From Lutimaribacter salitolerans (GTDB taxonomy: Bacteria; Pseudomonadota; Alphaproteobacteria; Rhodobacterales; Rhodobacteraceae): a DNA stretch of 64,000 nucleotides. Position 1 is the stretch's first letter; each line of letters begins with the position of its first letter. Positions 9,177 to 17,970 of this stretch are shown here, one piece after another. The notes beneath the pieces were generated by a model. The model did no database searches. It worked only from the letters and a program-made list of their open reading frames with translations, and had not been told where the DNA came from. A program made the translations under genes and the position numbers. The stretch is taken from the NCBI RefSeq assembly GCF_042677865.1, contig NZ_JBHUDD010000052.1, positions 58,312 through 122,311 of the forward strand, written 5' to 3'.

Positions 9177-9736
9177 CACTGCGCCTGTCGCGCCGGCTGA
9201 TCCTGCCCGCGGCCCTGATCGCCGCACTGGTCCAGACCGCGCTGGCGGGCAAGATGATCGTGGATCGCGCCGCCCTGCTGCGCGACGGCGCCGAGGTGGT
9301 GCTGGCCACCGGCTTTGTCGATCCGCGCGACCTGTTTCGCGGGCATTACGTGGTGCTGAACCTGACCATCAGCCAGTTACCCAAGGACAGCGTCGCGGTT
9401 TCCGGCTCCCCGATCCTGGGCAACCCGGTCTGGGTCGAGCTGACGGCTGCGCCCGACAGCGATTTCTGGCAACCGGCCCGCCTGCATGCCGCCCTGCCGG
9501 ATATGGCACAGGCCCCGGTGCTGCGCGGCACGCTGGTGGGCGATTATGGCGACATCTATTCCATACAATTTCCCATCGACCGCTTTTTCGCCCCGAAATT
9601 GCGCGCACAAGAGCTGGAAGACCTGCGGGCCGAGTCACGGCTGGGAGTGATCCTGGCCCTTGCCCCCGACGGCGAGGCCGCCATCAAGGGCATCACCGTG
9701 GATGGCGCGCGCCTGTATGAAGAGCCGCTTTACTAG
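9173..9736 (+). CDS. GDYXXLXY-domain protein with variant motif
   Basis: The 187-residue protein has one N-terminal membrane segment (LILPAALIAALVQTAL) and a periplasmic domain. The family motif GDYXXLXY appears as GHYVVLNL (about 63-70), so two hallmark residues differ. A second conserved block reads YGDIYSIQFPIDRFF. It is translationally coupled to the DUF2157 gene upstream. The biochemical function is not known. Confidence 0.75.
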   Translation: MTLRLSRRLILPAALIAALVQTALAGKMIVDRAALLRDGAEVVLATGFVDPRDLFRGHYVVLNLTISQLPKDSVAVSGSPILGNPVWVELTAAPDSDFWQPARLHAALPDMAQAPVLRGTLVGDYGDIYSIQFPIDRFFAPKLRAQELEDLRAESRLGVILALAPDGEAAIKGITVDGARLYEEPLY

Positions 9737-9788
9737 CCGCCTCTGGCTGATAAGGTCCGCCGGATCAGACATGCAAAAGGAACAGCCC

Positions 9789-10652
9789 ATGGCCTCTGGC
9801 ACCAACATCCGCACCTATTTCGACGGCCAGTGGCATGATGGCGATATCGCGGTGATCCGCGCGGCGGATCACGGGGCGTGGTTGGGATCGGGCGTGTTTG
9901 ACGGGGCGCGGTTCGTGAACGGGCTGGCCCCCGACGTGGAGGCGCATTGCGCCCGCGTCAACCGCTCGGCCCGCGCGCTGGGGCTGACACCGACGGTGTC
10001 GACCGAAAACATGGTGCAGATGGTATGGGACGGGTTGGCCGCCTATCCGCGCGATGCGGCGGTGTATATCCGCCCGATGTACTGGGGCATCGACGGCGAC
10101 GCGACCGCCATCGTGCCCAGCGAGGATGCCACCGGCTTTGCCATCTGTCTGGAACAGATCGCGATGGCCCCCGAAACGGCCACCACCACGCTGGGGCGCA
10201 CGCAGTTCCGCCGGCCCGTGCTGGAAAGCGCCGTGGTCAATGCCAAGGCCGGCTGCCTGTATCCCAACAACGCCCGCATGCTGCGCGAGGTGAAGGCGCG
10301 CGGCTTCGGCAACGCGCTGGTGGCCGACGCGATGGGCAACGTCGCCGAAAGCGCCACCGCCAATGTGTTCATGGTGCGCGATGGGGCGGTGTTCACGCCA
10401 ATCGCCAACGGCACCTTTCTGGCCGGCATCACCCGCGCGCGGCACATGGCCAACCTGCGCGCCGACGGGGTCGAGGTGCATGAATGCGTGCTGGGGTTCG
10501 AGGACTTTCAGGCGGCGGACGAGGTGTTCCTGTCCGGCAACATGAACAAGGTCACGCCGGTGACCGCCTTTGAAGACACGCAGTACCAGGCCGGTCCGGT
10601 AACCAGACGCGTGCGCGAGTTGTACTGGGACTGGGCGCACAGCACCGCCTGA
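9789..10652 (+). CDS. ilvE: Class IV PLP aminotransferase, branched-chain amino acid type
   Basis: This 287-residue fold-type IV PLP enzyme is expected to interconvert branched-chain amino acids and 2-oxo acids. The PLP Lys is in NAKAGCLYPNNARM (Lys153), the cofactor-binding Glu in VAESATANVFM, and the phosphate-binding turn in GTFLAGITR. D-amino-acid aminotransferase and ADC lyase share this fold, so substrate assignment rests on overall resemblance to the Rhodobacterales IlvE-like group. The ATG at 9789 is preceded by AAGGA; an in-frame ATG at 9771 would add six residues. Confidence 0.8.
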   Translation: MASGTNIRTYFDGQWHDGDIAVIRAADHGAWLGSGVFDGARFVNGLAPDVEAHCARVNRSARALGLTPTVSTENMVQMVWDGLAAYPRDAAVYIRPMYWGIDGDATAIVPSEDATGFAICLEQIAMAPETATTTLGRTQFRRPVLESAVVNAKAGCLYPNNARMLREVKARGFGNALVADAMGNVAESATANVFMVRDGAVFTPIANGTFLAGITRARHMANLRADGVEVHECVLGFEDFQAADEVFLSGNMNKVTPVTAFEDTQYQAGPVTRRVRELYWDWAHSTA

Positions 10653-10677
10653 CCCGTTGTGCCGGGCGATTTGCGCA

Positions 10678-10745
10678 GGCAGGGGCGCTGCCCCTCTTGG
10701 GCCCCTGGCCCAATTCACCCCGGAGTTTATCTGGCAAGATGAAGG
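10678..10745. repeat. Palindrome plus CCCGGaGTTTAT dispersed repeat, copy 1
   Basis: The sequence after the aminotransferase gene consists of a GC-rich hairpin (AGGGGC GCT GCCCCT), a GC-rich linker and CCCCGGAGTTTATCTGG ending AAGATGAAG. The same architecture recurs at 42775-42826 after another gene. It probably acts as a 3-prime transcript end. Confidence 0.5.
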
Positions 10746-10814
10746 CGGACGCGCGGTGTTGCCACGCCCGCGGCACTGCGCCATGATCGGCCAATCTGAG
10801 GGAGAGGCACCAGC

Positions 10815-11270
10815 ATGCGCAAGTTCATGGTCGTTCTGGACGACAGCCGCGAATGCCTTAACGCGATGCGTTTTGCCGCGATGCGGGCGGCGCGGACGGG
10901 CGGTGGCGTGGTGATCCTGTCGGTCATCCCGCCAGAAGAGTTCAATCACTGGATCGGCGTGGGTGACATCATGCGCGAAGAGGCGCGCGAGCGCATCCAT
11001 GCGCATTTCGAGGTGTTCGCCAAGTGGATGCGCGACAAGCAGGGCGTCGATCCGGATCTGGTGATCCGTGAGGGCGAGGCGGTGCCGCAGATCCTCGCCC
11101 AGATCCGCGAGGACAGTTCCATCGGCGTTCTGGTCCTGGGGGCCGGAACAGACAAGAAGGGCCCTGGCCCCCTGGTCACGCAACTGAGCAAGAACGCGGG
11201 CTCCCTTCCGGTGCCGGTCACCATCGTGCCCGGCGATCTGTCCAAGGAGCGGCTGGAATCGATCACCTGA
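10815..11270 (+). CDS. Universal stress protein, UspA family
   Basis: This 151-residue single-domain USP has the opening MRKFMVVLDDSRECLNAMRFA (Asp contacting nucleotide) and a C-terminal LVLGAGTDKKGPGPLV...PVPVTIVPG, which corresponds to the ATP-binding G-2x-G-9x-G(S/T) region. It probably binds a nucleotide and functions in stress physiology. A GGGAGAGG ribosome site precedes the ATG. It is monocistronic between two repeat-bearing intergenic regions. Confidence 0.88.
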   Translation: MRKFMVVLDDSRECLNAMRFAAMRAARTGGGVVILSVIPPEEFNHWIGVGDIMREEARERIHAHFEVFAKWMRDKQGVDPDLVIREGEAVPQILAQIREDSSIGVLVLGAGTDKKGPGPLVTQLSKNAGSLPVPVTIVPGDLSKERLESIT

Positions 11271-11284
11271 GTATGCGGCGTGGC

Positions 11285-11307
11285 GTAGGGTGGGTGCCAA
11301 CCCACCG
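11285..11307. repeat. GTAGGGTGGGT palindromic repeat, copy 1
   Basis: GTAGGGTGGGTGCCAACCC followed by ACCG forms a 7-bp stem just after the UspA gene. A near-identical unit lies at 62183-62204 inside the atp operon, and a related one at 28133-28154. Confidence 0.6.
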
Positions 11308-11395
11308 CCCCGTCCAGATTAGAATCGTTCCAAACCTTGACTCATGACCGTCGGGGGCGCATATCTGGTGCAATCCGACAAAAGGTGCAGCCAAG

Positions 11396-11959
11396 ATGTT
11401 CATTCAAACCGAGTCCACACCCAACCCCGCAACGCTGAAATTTCTGCCCGGTCAGACCGTGCTGGAAAGCGGCACGGCGGATTTCCCGTCCCCCGACGCG
11501 GCGGGCACTTCGCCGCTTGCAGGCCGCATCTTTGCCGTGCAGGGCGTGTCAGGCGTGTTCTTCGGCACCGATTTCGTCACCGTGACCAAGGGCGAGACGG
11601 TCGAATGGGACCATATCAAACCTTCCATCCTTGGCGCGATCATGGAGCATTACCAGTCCGGCCAGCCGGTCATGGCGGGCGAGGCGCAGCCGGGGTCTGG
11701 CCATGCCGATCACAGCGGCCCGGATGCCGAAGTCGTGGGCCAGATCAAGGAACTGCTGGACACACGCGTGCGCCCTGCCGTGGCACAGGATGGTGGCGAC
11801 ATCACCTTTCACGGCTTTGAACGCGGCGTCGTCTACCTGCACATGCAGGGGGCCTGCGCGGGCTGCCCGTCCTCGACCCTGACGCTGAAAATGGGGATCG
11901 AGAACCTGTTGCGCCACTACATCCCCGAAGTGACCGAGGTGCGCCCGGTTGCCGTCTGA
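11396..11959 (+). CDS. nfuA: NfuA-type iron-sulfur carrier/scaffold protein
   Basis: The 187-residue protein combines an Nfu N-terminal domain (about 1-88; MFIQTESTPNPATLKFLPG) with a C-terminal NifU domain (about 110-187) holding the cluster-binding CAGC (Cys154, Cys157) in QGACAGCPSSTLTLKMGIE. It receives and delivers Fe-S clusters to apo-proteins. Nfu with this N-terminal domain is typical of alphaproteobacteria and mitochondria (NFU1). Its stop lies 11 bases inside the tsaB gene, so translation of the two is likely coupled. Confidence 0.94.
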   Translation: MFIQTESTPNPATLKFLPGQTVLESGTADFPSPDAAGTSPLAGRIFAVQGVSGVFFGTDFVTVTKGETVEWDHIKPSILGAIMEHYQSGQPVMAGEAQPGSGHADHSGPDAEVVGQIKELLDTRVRPAVAQDGGDITFHGFERGVVYLHMQGACAGCPSSTLTLKMGIENLLRHYIPEVTEVRPVAV

Positions 11960-12524
11960 CGCACTGGTTCTGGCATTCGACACATCGGCGGCGCATTGCG
12001 CCGCCGCTTTGCTGTCCGGCGACCGGATCGTGGCCCAGCGGGCCGAAGACATGGCGCGCGGGCAGGCCGAGCGGCTGTTTCCCCTGCTGGACGACATGCT
12101 GACCGAGGCAGGCGTGGCCTGGGCCGATCTGACCCGCATCGGCGTCGGCATTGGCCCCGGCAACTTCACCGGCATCCGCATTTCCGTTTCTGCCGCGCGC
12201 GGGCTGGCGCTGTCGTTGGGCATCCCTGCCATCGGCGTTTCCACGTTTGACGCCATCCGGCACGACCAACCACAGGCTCGCGCGGCCGTGCCCGCGCCGC
12301 GCGATCATGTCTATCTGGTGCAGGACGGAACGCCCGTGCTGCTGCCGCGCGATCAGGCCGGGCCGGGCCTGACGTTTCCGCCCGCCCCTGCCGATCTGGC
12401 CATGGCCATCGCGCAGGTCGCTGCCAGCGCGCGGCCGGGCCCGTCCCCTGCGCCACTCTATGTGCGCGCCGCCAATGCCGCCCCTGCGCGCGATGCACCG
12501 CCGGTGATCCTTGATGACGCCTGA
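11949..12524 (+). CDS. tsaB: tRNA threonylcarbamoyladenosine biosynthesis protein TsaB
   Basis: This 191-residue ASKHA-fold protein is the partner of TsaD in t6A37 modification of ANN-decoding tRNAs. Evidence is the opening LVLAFDTSAAHCAAAL and the conserved IGVGIGPGNFTGIRISVSAARGLAL block. The start is a TTG at 11949 overlapping the end of nfuA; no ATG or GTG lies at a compatible position, and a GAGG is present about ten bases upstream. It overlaps rimI, a common neighbour. Confidence 0.92.
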   Translation: MPSDALVLAFDTSAAHCAAALLSGDRIVAQRAEDMARGQAERLFPLLDDMLTEAGVAWADLTRIGVGIGPGNFTGIRISVSAARGLALSLGIPAIGVSTFDAIRHDQPQARAAVPAPRDHVYLVQDGTPVLLPRDQAGPGLTFPPAPADLAMAIAQVAASARPGPSPAPLYVRAANAAPARDAPPVILDDA

Positions 12525-12927
12525 GGCACTTGCGGGTCTTCATGCGCGCGCCTTCAGTTCTCCACGACCCTGGAGCGCGCGGGAAATCAGTGATCTGCTG
12601 GCCAGCCCCCATGTCTTTGTCACCGGCGACACCCGCGCCTTTGCCATGGGCCGTGTTATCGCGGACGAGGCCGAGCTGTTGACCATCGCCACGGATCCGG
12701 CTCACCTCCGCTCCGGATTGGCGCGCGCCACGCTGGCGGCCTTTCACGCCGCTGCGATGACGCGCGGGGCCACCACGGCCTTTCTGGAGGTCGCCGCCGA
12801 CAATGCCCCGGCCCGCGCGCTTTATGCCGGTGCAGGCTATGCGCAGACCGGCCTGCGCCGGGGCTACTACCGCAGCCCTGCAGGCAAAGCGATTGATGCG
12901 CTGCTGCTGTCGCGCTCTTTGGCCTGA
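12514..12927 (+). CDS. rimI: Ribosomal-protein-alanine N-acetyltransferase RimI-like (GNAT)
   Basis: The 137-residue GNAT protein has the acetyl-CoA pyrophosphate loop in LRSGLARATLAAF and the C-terminal NAPARALYAGAGYAQTGLRRGYY typical of RimI, which acetylates the N-terminus of ribosomal protein bS18. The ATG at 12514 lies inside the end of tsaB (11-base overlap); tsaB-rimI adjacency supports the assignment. Confidence 0.88.
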   Translation: MTPEALAGLHARAFSSPRPWSAREISDLLASPHVFVTGDTRAFAMGRVIADEAELLTIATDPAHLRSGLARATLAAFHAAAMTRGATTAFLEVAADNAPARALYAGAGYAQTGLRRGYYRSPAGKAIDALLLSRSLA

Positions 12928-13056
12928 TCCTTGCCCTGCAGGCAGTGCATGTGCGCAAGCAAGAATTGCCCCCCTTGGCCATGCCCCGCAAAAGGCAAAG
13001 CAAATCCCTGCCCCAAGGTCAGCCGCGCCGCAAGGGCGCAGCGCACCAGATTCCTG

Positions 13057-13086
13057 TTGACCCACCCCACCCGTCCCGGCCTTAAT
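13057..13086 (+). promoter_or_regulatory. Possible sigma-70 promoter for the BMP/ABC importer operon
   Basis: TTGACC and CTTAAT are separated by 18 bases in the 230-base region upstream of the binding-protein gene. The match is moderate and unsupported by other evidence. Confidence 0.3.
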
Positions 13087-13157
13087 CGGACCGAGACTGC
13101 AAGACCGGGCACGCGCCCGAGTGTTCGTGCGCGTCCCCAACCAACCGGGAGACACCA

Positions 13158-14156
13158 ATGACCGTGATGAAATCCATCCTCGGCACCGCCGCCGCATTTG
13201 CCCTCACAACGGGTGCCGCGCTGGCCGATCCTGCGCTGATCTTCGATCTGGGCGGCAAGTTCGACAAGTCGTTCAACGAGGCCGCGTTCAACGGCGCGCA
13301 ACGCTGGGCCGACGAGACCGGCGGCAGCTTCAACGAAATCGAATTGACCTCGGAAGCACAGCGCGAGCAGGCCCTGCGCCGCTTTGCCGAGGCCGGGTTC
13401 AACCCGGTCATCACCATGGGCTTTGCCATGGCCGATCCGCTGACCTCGGTCGCGCCGGATTATCCCGACACCAAGTTCGTCGCGATCGACGTCACCTAGC
13501 TGGATGCGCCCAACGTGCGCCAGATCGGCTTTGCCGAACACGAAGGCAGCTACCTGGTCGGCATGATGGCCGCGATGGCGTCGGAAAGCGGCACCGTGGG
13601 CTTTGTCGGTGGCATGGACATTCCGCTGATCCGCCATTTCGGCTGTGGCTATGCGCAGGGCGCCAAGGCGGTGAACCCGGATATCACCATCGTCGCCAAC
13701 ATGACCGGCACCACCCCGGCTGCGTGGAATGACCCGGTGAAGGGGTCGGAGCTGACCAAGGCCCAGATCAGCCAGGGCGCTGACGTGATCTATGCCGCGG
13801 CAGGCGGCACTGGCGTGGGCGTGCTGCAGACCGCCGCTGACGAGGGTATCCTGTCGATCGGCGTGGACAGCAACCAGAACCACCTGCACCCGGGCAAGGT
13901 GCTGACCTCGATGCTCAAGCGCGTGGATGTCGCCGTCTATGACGCGATGGCGGCGGGTGAGGAGCTGGAAACCGGCGTCTTCACCCTTGGCCTGGCCGAA
14001 GAGGGCGTGGGCTATGCGCTGGATGAACACAACGAATCGCTGGTCTCGGACGAGATGAAGGCGGCCGTCGATGCCGCGCGCGAGCAGATCATCGCCGGTG
14101 ATCTGGACGTGGTCAGCTATTACGAGAACGACAGCTGCCCGGCGCTGAACTTCTGA
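13158..14156 (+). pseudogene. BMP-family ABC substrate-binding protein interrupted by an in-frame TAG
   Basis: Read through, the gene encodes a 332-residue PnrA/Med-type basic membrane protein. It has a signal peptide (ILGTAAAFALTTGAALA), the motif LIFDLGGKFDKSFNEAAFNG, and later GFAEHEGSYLVGMMAAMAS and GFVGGMDIPLIRHF. Such proteins bind purine nucleosides for ABC import. Codon 114 is TAG (13497-13499), in the context VAIDVT-stop-LDAPNVRQIGF; frame and homology continue unbroken on both sides. Homologues have Trp in a DVTW-like position, so a single TGG to TAG change would explain it. The first part alone (113 residues) cannot fold as a binding protein. A sequencing error, a recent mutation or suppression are the alternatives. 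Confidence 0.85.
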
Positions 14157-14180
14157 TCCTGACACCAAGGCTACCGACCG

Positions 14181-14234
14181 CCCAAGCGTTTTGCAAAAAA
14201 CGCTTGGGCAAAACTTTGTTGCAAAGTTTTGCCC
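14181..14234 (+). promoter_or_regulatory. Two overlapping, mutually exclusive hairpins between binding protein and ATPase genes
   Basis: Hairpin 1 (14181-14208) pairs CCCAAGCGTTTT with AAAACGCTTGGG. Hairpin 2 (14206-14234) pairs GGGCAAAACTTTG with CAAAGTTTTGCCC. They share the three G at 14206-14208, so both cannot form fully. Neither has a separate long T-run. The position suggests processing or stabilisation of the upstream transcript and lower expression of the transporter genes. Confidence 0.6.
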
Positions 14235-14256
14235 GCCCGGAACAGACGGACTTGCC

Positions 14257-15903
14257 ATGACCGCCCCCGCCATCGAACTCAAAGGCATATCCAAGGCCTT
14301 TGGCCCAGTGCAGGCCAACCGCGACATCTCGATCCGGGTCGAGCGTGGCACGATTCATGGCATCATCGGCGAGAACGGCGCGGGCAAGTCCACGCTGATG
14401 TCCATTCTCTATGGTTTCTACAAGGCCGATGCGGGCGAGATTTTCATCGGCGGGAAAAAGACCGACATCCCCGACAGCCAGGCCGCCATCGCGGCAGGCA
14501 TCGGCATGGTGTTCCAGCATTTCAAGCTGGTGGAAAACTTCACTGTCCTCGAAAACGTCATCCTCGGGGCCGAGGATGGCTGGCTGTTGCGCCCGTCACT
14601 GGCCAAGGCGCGGCGCGAGATGAAATCGCTAGCCGATGACTACGGCCTGAACGTCAGTCCTGACGCGGTCATTCAGGATATAGGGGTCGGCATGCAGCAG
14701 CGTGTCGAAATCCTCAAGGCGCTGTACCGGCAGGCCGATATCCTGATCCTGGACGAGCCGACAGGCGTGCTGACGCCGCCCGAGGCGGATCAGTTGTTCC
14801 GCATCCTTGGCCGCTTGCGGGCCGAGGGCAAGACCATCGTCCTGATCACACACAAGCTGCGCGAGATCATGGAGATCACCGACAGCGTTTCGGTCATGCG
14901 GCGTGGCGAAATGACCGCCACGGTCAGGACGGCGCAGACCACGCCCGCCGAACTGGCCGAGTTGATGGTGGGCCGCAAGGTGCTGTTGCGCGTCGACAAG
15001 ACCCCGGCGCAGCCCAAGGCACCGGTGCTGGAGGTTGAAAACCTGTCGGTGACAGACATAGCCGGGGTGCAGCGCTTGCGCGATGTGTCGCTGAACGTGC
15101 GCGCGGGCGAGATCCTGGGGCTGGCCGGGGTGGCGGGCAACGGGCAGTCGGAACTGCTGGAGGTGCTGGGCGGCATGCGACCCGGTCAGGGCACCGTGCG
15201 GCTGAACGGCCAGCCGCTGGCCCTGTCAGGGCCAGATGCCGACGGGCGGGCCCGCCGCGCGGCTGGCATCGGCCATGTCCCCGAGGACCGTCAGCGCGAG
15301 GGGCTGATCATGCCCTATACCGCCTGGGAGAACAGCGTTTTCGGCTATCACCGCGACCCGCGCTGGCAAAACGGCGCGCTTATGGACAACGCCGGGATCG
15401 AGGCCGCCGCCCAGACCCAGATGGAGCGGTTCGACGTGCGCCCCCCCAACCCGCGCCTTGCCGCGCGCAACTTTTCCGGGGGCAACCAGCAAAAGATCGT
15501 CGTCGCGCGCGAGATTGACCGCAATCCCGACCTGTTGCTGATCGGACAGCCCACACGCGGAGTTGATATCGGCGCGATCGAATTCATCCACCAGCAGATC
15601 ATCGCCCTGCGCGATGCGGGCAAGGCGATCCTGCTGGTATCCGTGGAACTGGACGAAATCCTGTCGCTGTCGGATCGCGTGGCGGTGATGTTCGACGGGC
15701 AGATCATGGGATACGGCCCTGCCGATACCGCCACGCAGGTGGGCATGGGCTGCCTGATGGCGGGGCTGGGCGGCGATGACACGCGCGACATGACGGGCTG
15801 GACCATATCGGACGCGGCCATCATTCAGGAGGGCACGCCGGATATCCGGACGATCGAGGCGCAACTGGCCGAAAAACGCGGCGACGCCAGCAAAGAGGTG
15901 TAA
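14257..15903 (+). CDS. ABC transporter ATPase, twin-domain, nucleoside/BMP type
   Basis: The 548-residue protein carries two ABC domains in tandem, as in RbsA/MglA-type ATPases. Domain 1 has Walker A GENGAGKST (38-46), a VGMQQRVEILKAL signature and LDEPTGVLTPPE. Domain 2 has the degenerate Walker A GVAGNGQSE, the signature FSGGNQQK and IGQPTRGVD. It powers import with the two permeases that follow. The ATG at 14257 gives the normal N-terminus; the longer open frame runs through the hairpins. Confidence 0.93.
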   Translation: MTAPAIELKGISKAFGPVQANRDISIRVERGTIHGIIGENGAGKSTLMSILYGFYKADAGEIFIGGKKTDIPDSQAAIAAGIGMVFQHFKLVENFTVLENVILGAEDGWLLRPSLAKARREMKSLADDYGLNVSPDAVIQDIGVGMQQRVEILKALYRQADILILDEPTGVLTPPEADQLFRILGRLRAEGKTIVLITHKLREIMEITDSVSVMRRGEMTATVRTAQTTPAELAELMVGRKVLLRVDKTPAQPKAPVLEVENLSVTDIAGVQRLRDVSLNVRAGEILGLAGVAGNGQSELLEVLGGMRPGQGTVRLNGQPLALSGPDADGRARRAAGIGHVPEDRQREGLIMPYTAWENSVFGYHRDPRWQNGALMDNAGIEAAAQTQMERFDVRPPNPRLAARNFSGGNQQKIVVAREIDRNPDLLLIGQPTRGVDIGAIEFIHQQIIALRDAGKAILLVSVELDEILSLSDRVAVMFDGQIMGYGPADTATQVGMGCLMAGLGGDDTRDMTGWTISDAAIIQEGTPDIRTIEAQLAEKRGDASKEV

Positions 15904-15906
15904 CTG

Positions 15907-17001
15907 ATGGACCGAATGCCCCCATGGGTCGATGCGTTGCTGGTGCCCGTGATCTCGCTGATCCTCGCGGCGCTGCTGTCGGCGCTGGTGATCGTGGCGA
16001 TCGGCGAAGACCCGGTGGCGGCGGTCAACCTGATGGTCAAGGGCGCGCTGGGGTCGACCTATGGCTGGGGCTATACGCTGTTCTACGCCACGAATTTCAT
16101 CTTTACCGGGCTGGCCGTGGCGGTGGCGTTTCACGCGCGCATGTTCAACATCGGCGGCGAGGGGCAGGCAATGCTGGGCGGGCTGGGCGTGGCGCTGGTG
16201 TGCCTGTATCTGCCCTTGCCACACTGGACCGTGGCGCTGGTGGTGGCGAGCCTCGGTGCGGCATTGTTCGGGGCGGCCTGGGCCTTTCTGCCCGCGCTGC
16301 TGCAGGCCCGGCGCGGCAGCCATATCGTCATCACCACGATCATGTTCAATTTCATCGCCGCGGCGCTGCTGAATTATGTTCTGGTGAACATGCTGCGGCC
16401 GCCACGCGCGATGGACCCCGCCAGCGCCCGGTTCCCCGAGGCGACCAACCTGCCCACCCTGCATGACCTGCTGGCCCCCATCGGCATCGGCTTTTCCAAG
16501 GCGGCCCCCGCCAACGTCACCCTGCTGATCGGGCTGCTGGCCTGTGTCGCGGTCTGGTTGCTGATCTGGCGCACGCGGCTGGGCTATGAAATCCGCGCGT
16601 TTGGCCATTCCGAAACCGCCGCCCGCTATGCCGGCATCAACCCGTCGCGGACCACCGTGGTGGCGATGCTGATCTCGGGCGGGCTGGCGGGCATGATGGC
16701 GCTGAACACCACGATGGGCGAGGCCGAACGGCTGGTCCTGAACTCGGTCGAAGGCGCGGGTTTCATCGGCATCGCCGTGGCGCTGATGGGGCGCAACCAC
16801 CCGTTTGGCGTTCTTCTGGCGGCGCTGCTGTTCGGGTTTCTGTATCAGGGCGGCGCCGAGCTGGCGTTGTGGACGAACATCCCGCGCGATTTGATCATCG
16901 TGATCCAGGCGCTGGTGATCCTGTTCACCGGCGCGCTGGACAACATGGTGCGGATGCCGCTGGAACGGCTGTTTCTGGCCCTGCGCCGGACGGGGGGCTG
17001 A
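15907..17001 (+). CDS. ABC transporter permease, BMP/nucleoside type (first)
   Basis: The 364-residue permease of the BPD_transp_2 (branched-chain/ribose/nucleoside) family has about ten hydrophobic segments. The conserved block FHARMFNIGGEGQAMLGGL marks it as the first-type subunit of nucleoside importers, and the Glu of GEGQ is invariant in the family. It follows the ATPase stop by three bases and precedes the second permease by three, so the genes form one transcript. Confidence 0.92.
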   Translation: MDRMPPWVDALLVPVISLILAALLSALVIVAIGEDPVAAVNLMVKGALGSTYGWGYTLFYATNFIFTGLAVAVAFHARMFNIGGEGQAMLGGLGVALVCLYLPLPHWTVALVVASLGAALFGAAWAFLPALLQARRGSHIVITTIMFNFIAAALLNYVLVNMLRPPRAMDPASARFPEATNLPTLHDLLAPIGIGFSKAAPANVTLLIGLLACVAVWLLIWRTRLGYEIRAFGHSETAARYAGINPSRTTVVAMLISGGLAGMMALNTTMGEAERLVLNSVEGAGFIGIAVALMGRNHPFGVLLAALLFGFLYQGGAELALWTNIPRDLIIVIQALVILFTGALDNMVRMPLERLFLALRRTGG

Positions 17002-17004
17002 GCC

Positions 17005-17970
17005 ATGGATTTCATGACCGCCTTGCAAGTGCTCGACAGCACGATCCGCCTGTCCACCCCGCTTCTGCTGGCGTGCCTCGCAGGGCTTTTTTCGGAACGC
17101 GCGGGCATTTTCGACATCGGGCTTGAGGGCAAGATGCTGGCCGCCGCCTTCTTTTCCGCCGCCGTCGCCTTTGTCACCGGATCGGTCTGGCTGGGGCTGC
17201 TGGCGGGGATCGCATCCTCGATGCTGCTGTCGGGGCTGCATGGCCTTGCCTCGATCACCTTTCGCGGCAACCAGTTGATTTCAGGTGTGGCGATCAACTT
17301 TCTGGCCGCGGGACTGACGGTGCTGATCGCACAAAGCTGGTTCTCGCAGGGCGGGCGCACCCCGTCGCTGATCGGGCAGGCCCGGTTCGAGCCGCTGACC
17401 CTGCCGCTGGCCGAAACCTTGCAACCCGTGCCCGTGCTTGGCCCGGTGTATTTCGAGCTGATCTCGGGCCACACCCTGCCGGTCTATTTCGCCTTCCTGT
17501 GCGTGCCGGCGACGTGGTGGCTGCTGTTTCGCACGCGCTTTGGCCTGCGGCTGCGTGCGGTGGGCGAAAACCCGGCAGCGGTGGACACAGCCGGGATTTC
17601 CGTGATCGGCATGCGTTTTGCCGCGGTGGCGATCTGCGGCGTGCTGTGCGGCGTTGCCGGTGCCTATCTGGCCACGGCCCTGCAGGCCGGGTTCATCAAG
17701 GACATGACCGCAGGGCGCGGGTTCATCGCGCTGGCCGCGTTGATCTTTGCCAAATGGCGGCCCTGGTACGCGCTGATGTCGTGCCTGCTGTTCGGGTTCC
17801 TGCAGGCCATCGCCCTGCGGTATCAGAACATCGAGCTTGGCCCGATCACCCTGCCGGTGCAGTTCATGGATGCCCTGCCCTATATCCTGACCGTGGTGAT
17901 CCTGGCCGGGTTCGTCGGCCGCGCCATCCCGCCGCGCGCGGGCGGCGAGCCATATGCCAAGGAACGATAG
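17005..17970 (+). CDS. ABC transporter permease, BMP/nucleoside type (second)
   Basis: This 321-residue BPD_transp_2 permease is the second membrane subunit. Its conserved block is LFSERAGIFDIGLEGKMLAAAF, equivalent to the NIGGEGQ block of its partner, with EGK instead of EGQ. About nine hydrophobic segments are visible. Together with the ATPase it forms the channel; with the binding protein interrupted upstream, the importer may be idle or use another binding protein. Confidence 0.92.
   Translation: MDFMTALQVLDSTIRLSTPLLLACLAGLFSERAGIFDIGLEGKMLAAAFFSAAVAFVTGSVWLGLLAGIASSMLLSGLHGLASITFRGNQLISGVAINFLAAGLTVLIAQSWFSQGGRTPSLIGQARFEPLTLPLAETLQPVPVLGPVYFELISGHTLPVYFAFLCVPATWWLLFRTRFGLRLRAVGENPAAVDTAGISVIGMRFAAVAICGVLCGVAGAYLATALQAGFIKDMTAGRGFIALAALIFAKWRPWYALMSCLLFGFLQAIALRYQNIELGPITLPVQFMDALPYILTVVILAGFVGRAIPPRAGGEPYAKER

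Noticed and set aside
7737..9227. 496-codon minus-strand frame antisense to the DUF2157 gene
   Set aside because: Typical antisense composition, no start signal and no recognisable domain.
13497..13499. TAG in the binding-protein gene as pyrrolysine or a recoding site
   Set aside because: Pyrrolysine is not known in this group, and no recoding structure is evident; a Trp-to-stop change is simpler.
13158..14156. Two separate genes instead of one interrupted gene
   Set aside because: The second part has no ribosome site at its GTG and no signal peptide, and both parts together equal one family length in one frame.
15226..17241. 671-codon minus-strand open frame antisense to the ABC transporter genes
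   Set aside because: Shadow of the ATPase and permease genes; composition dominated by Gln, His and Arg.
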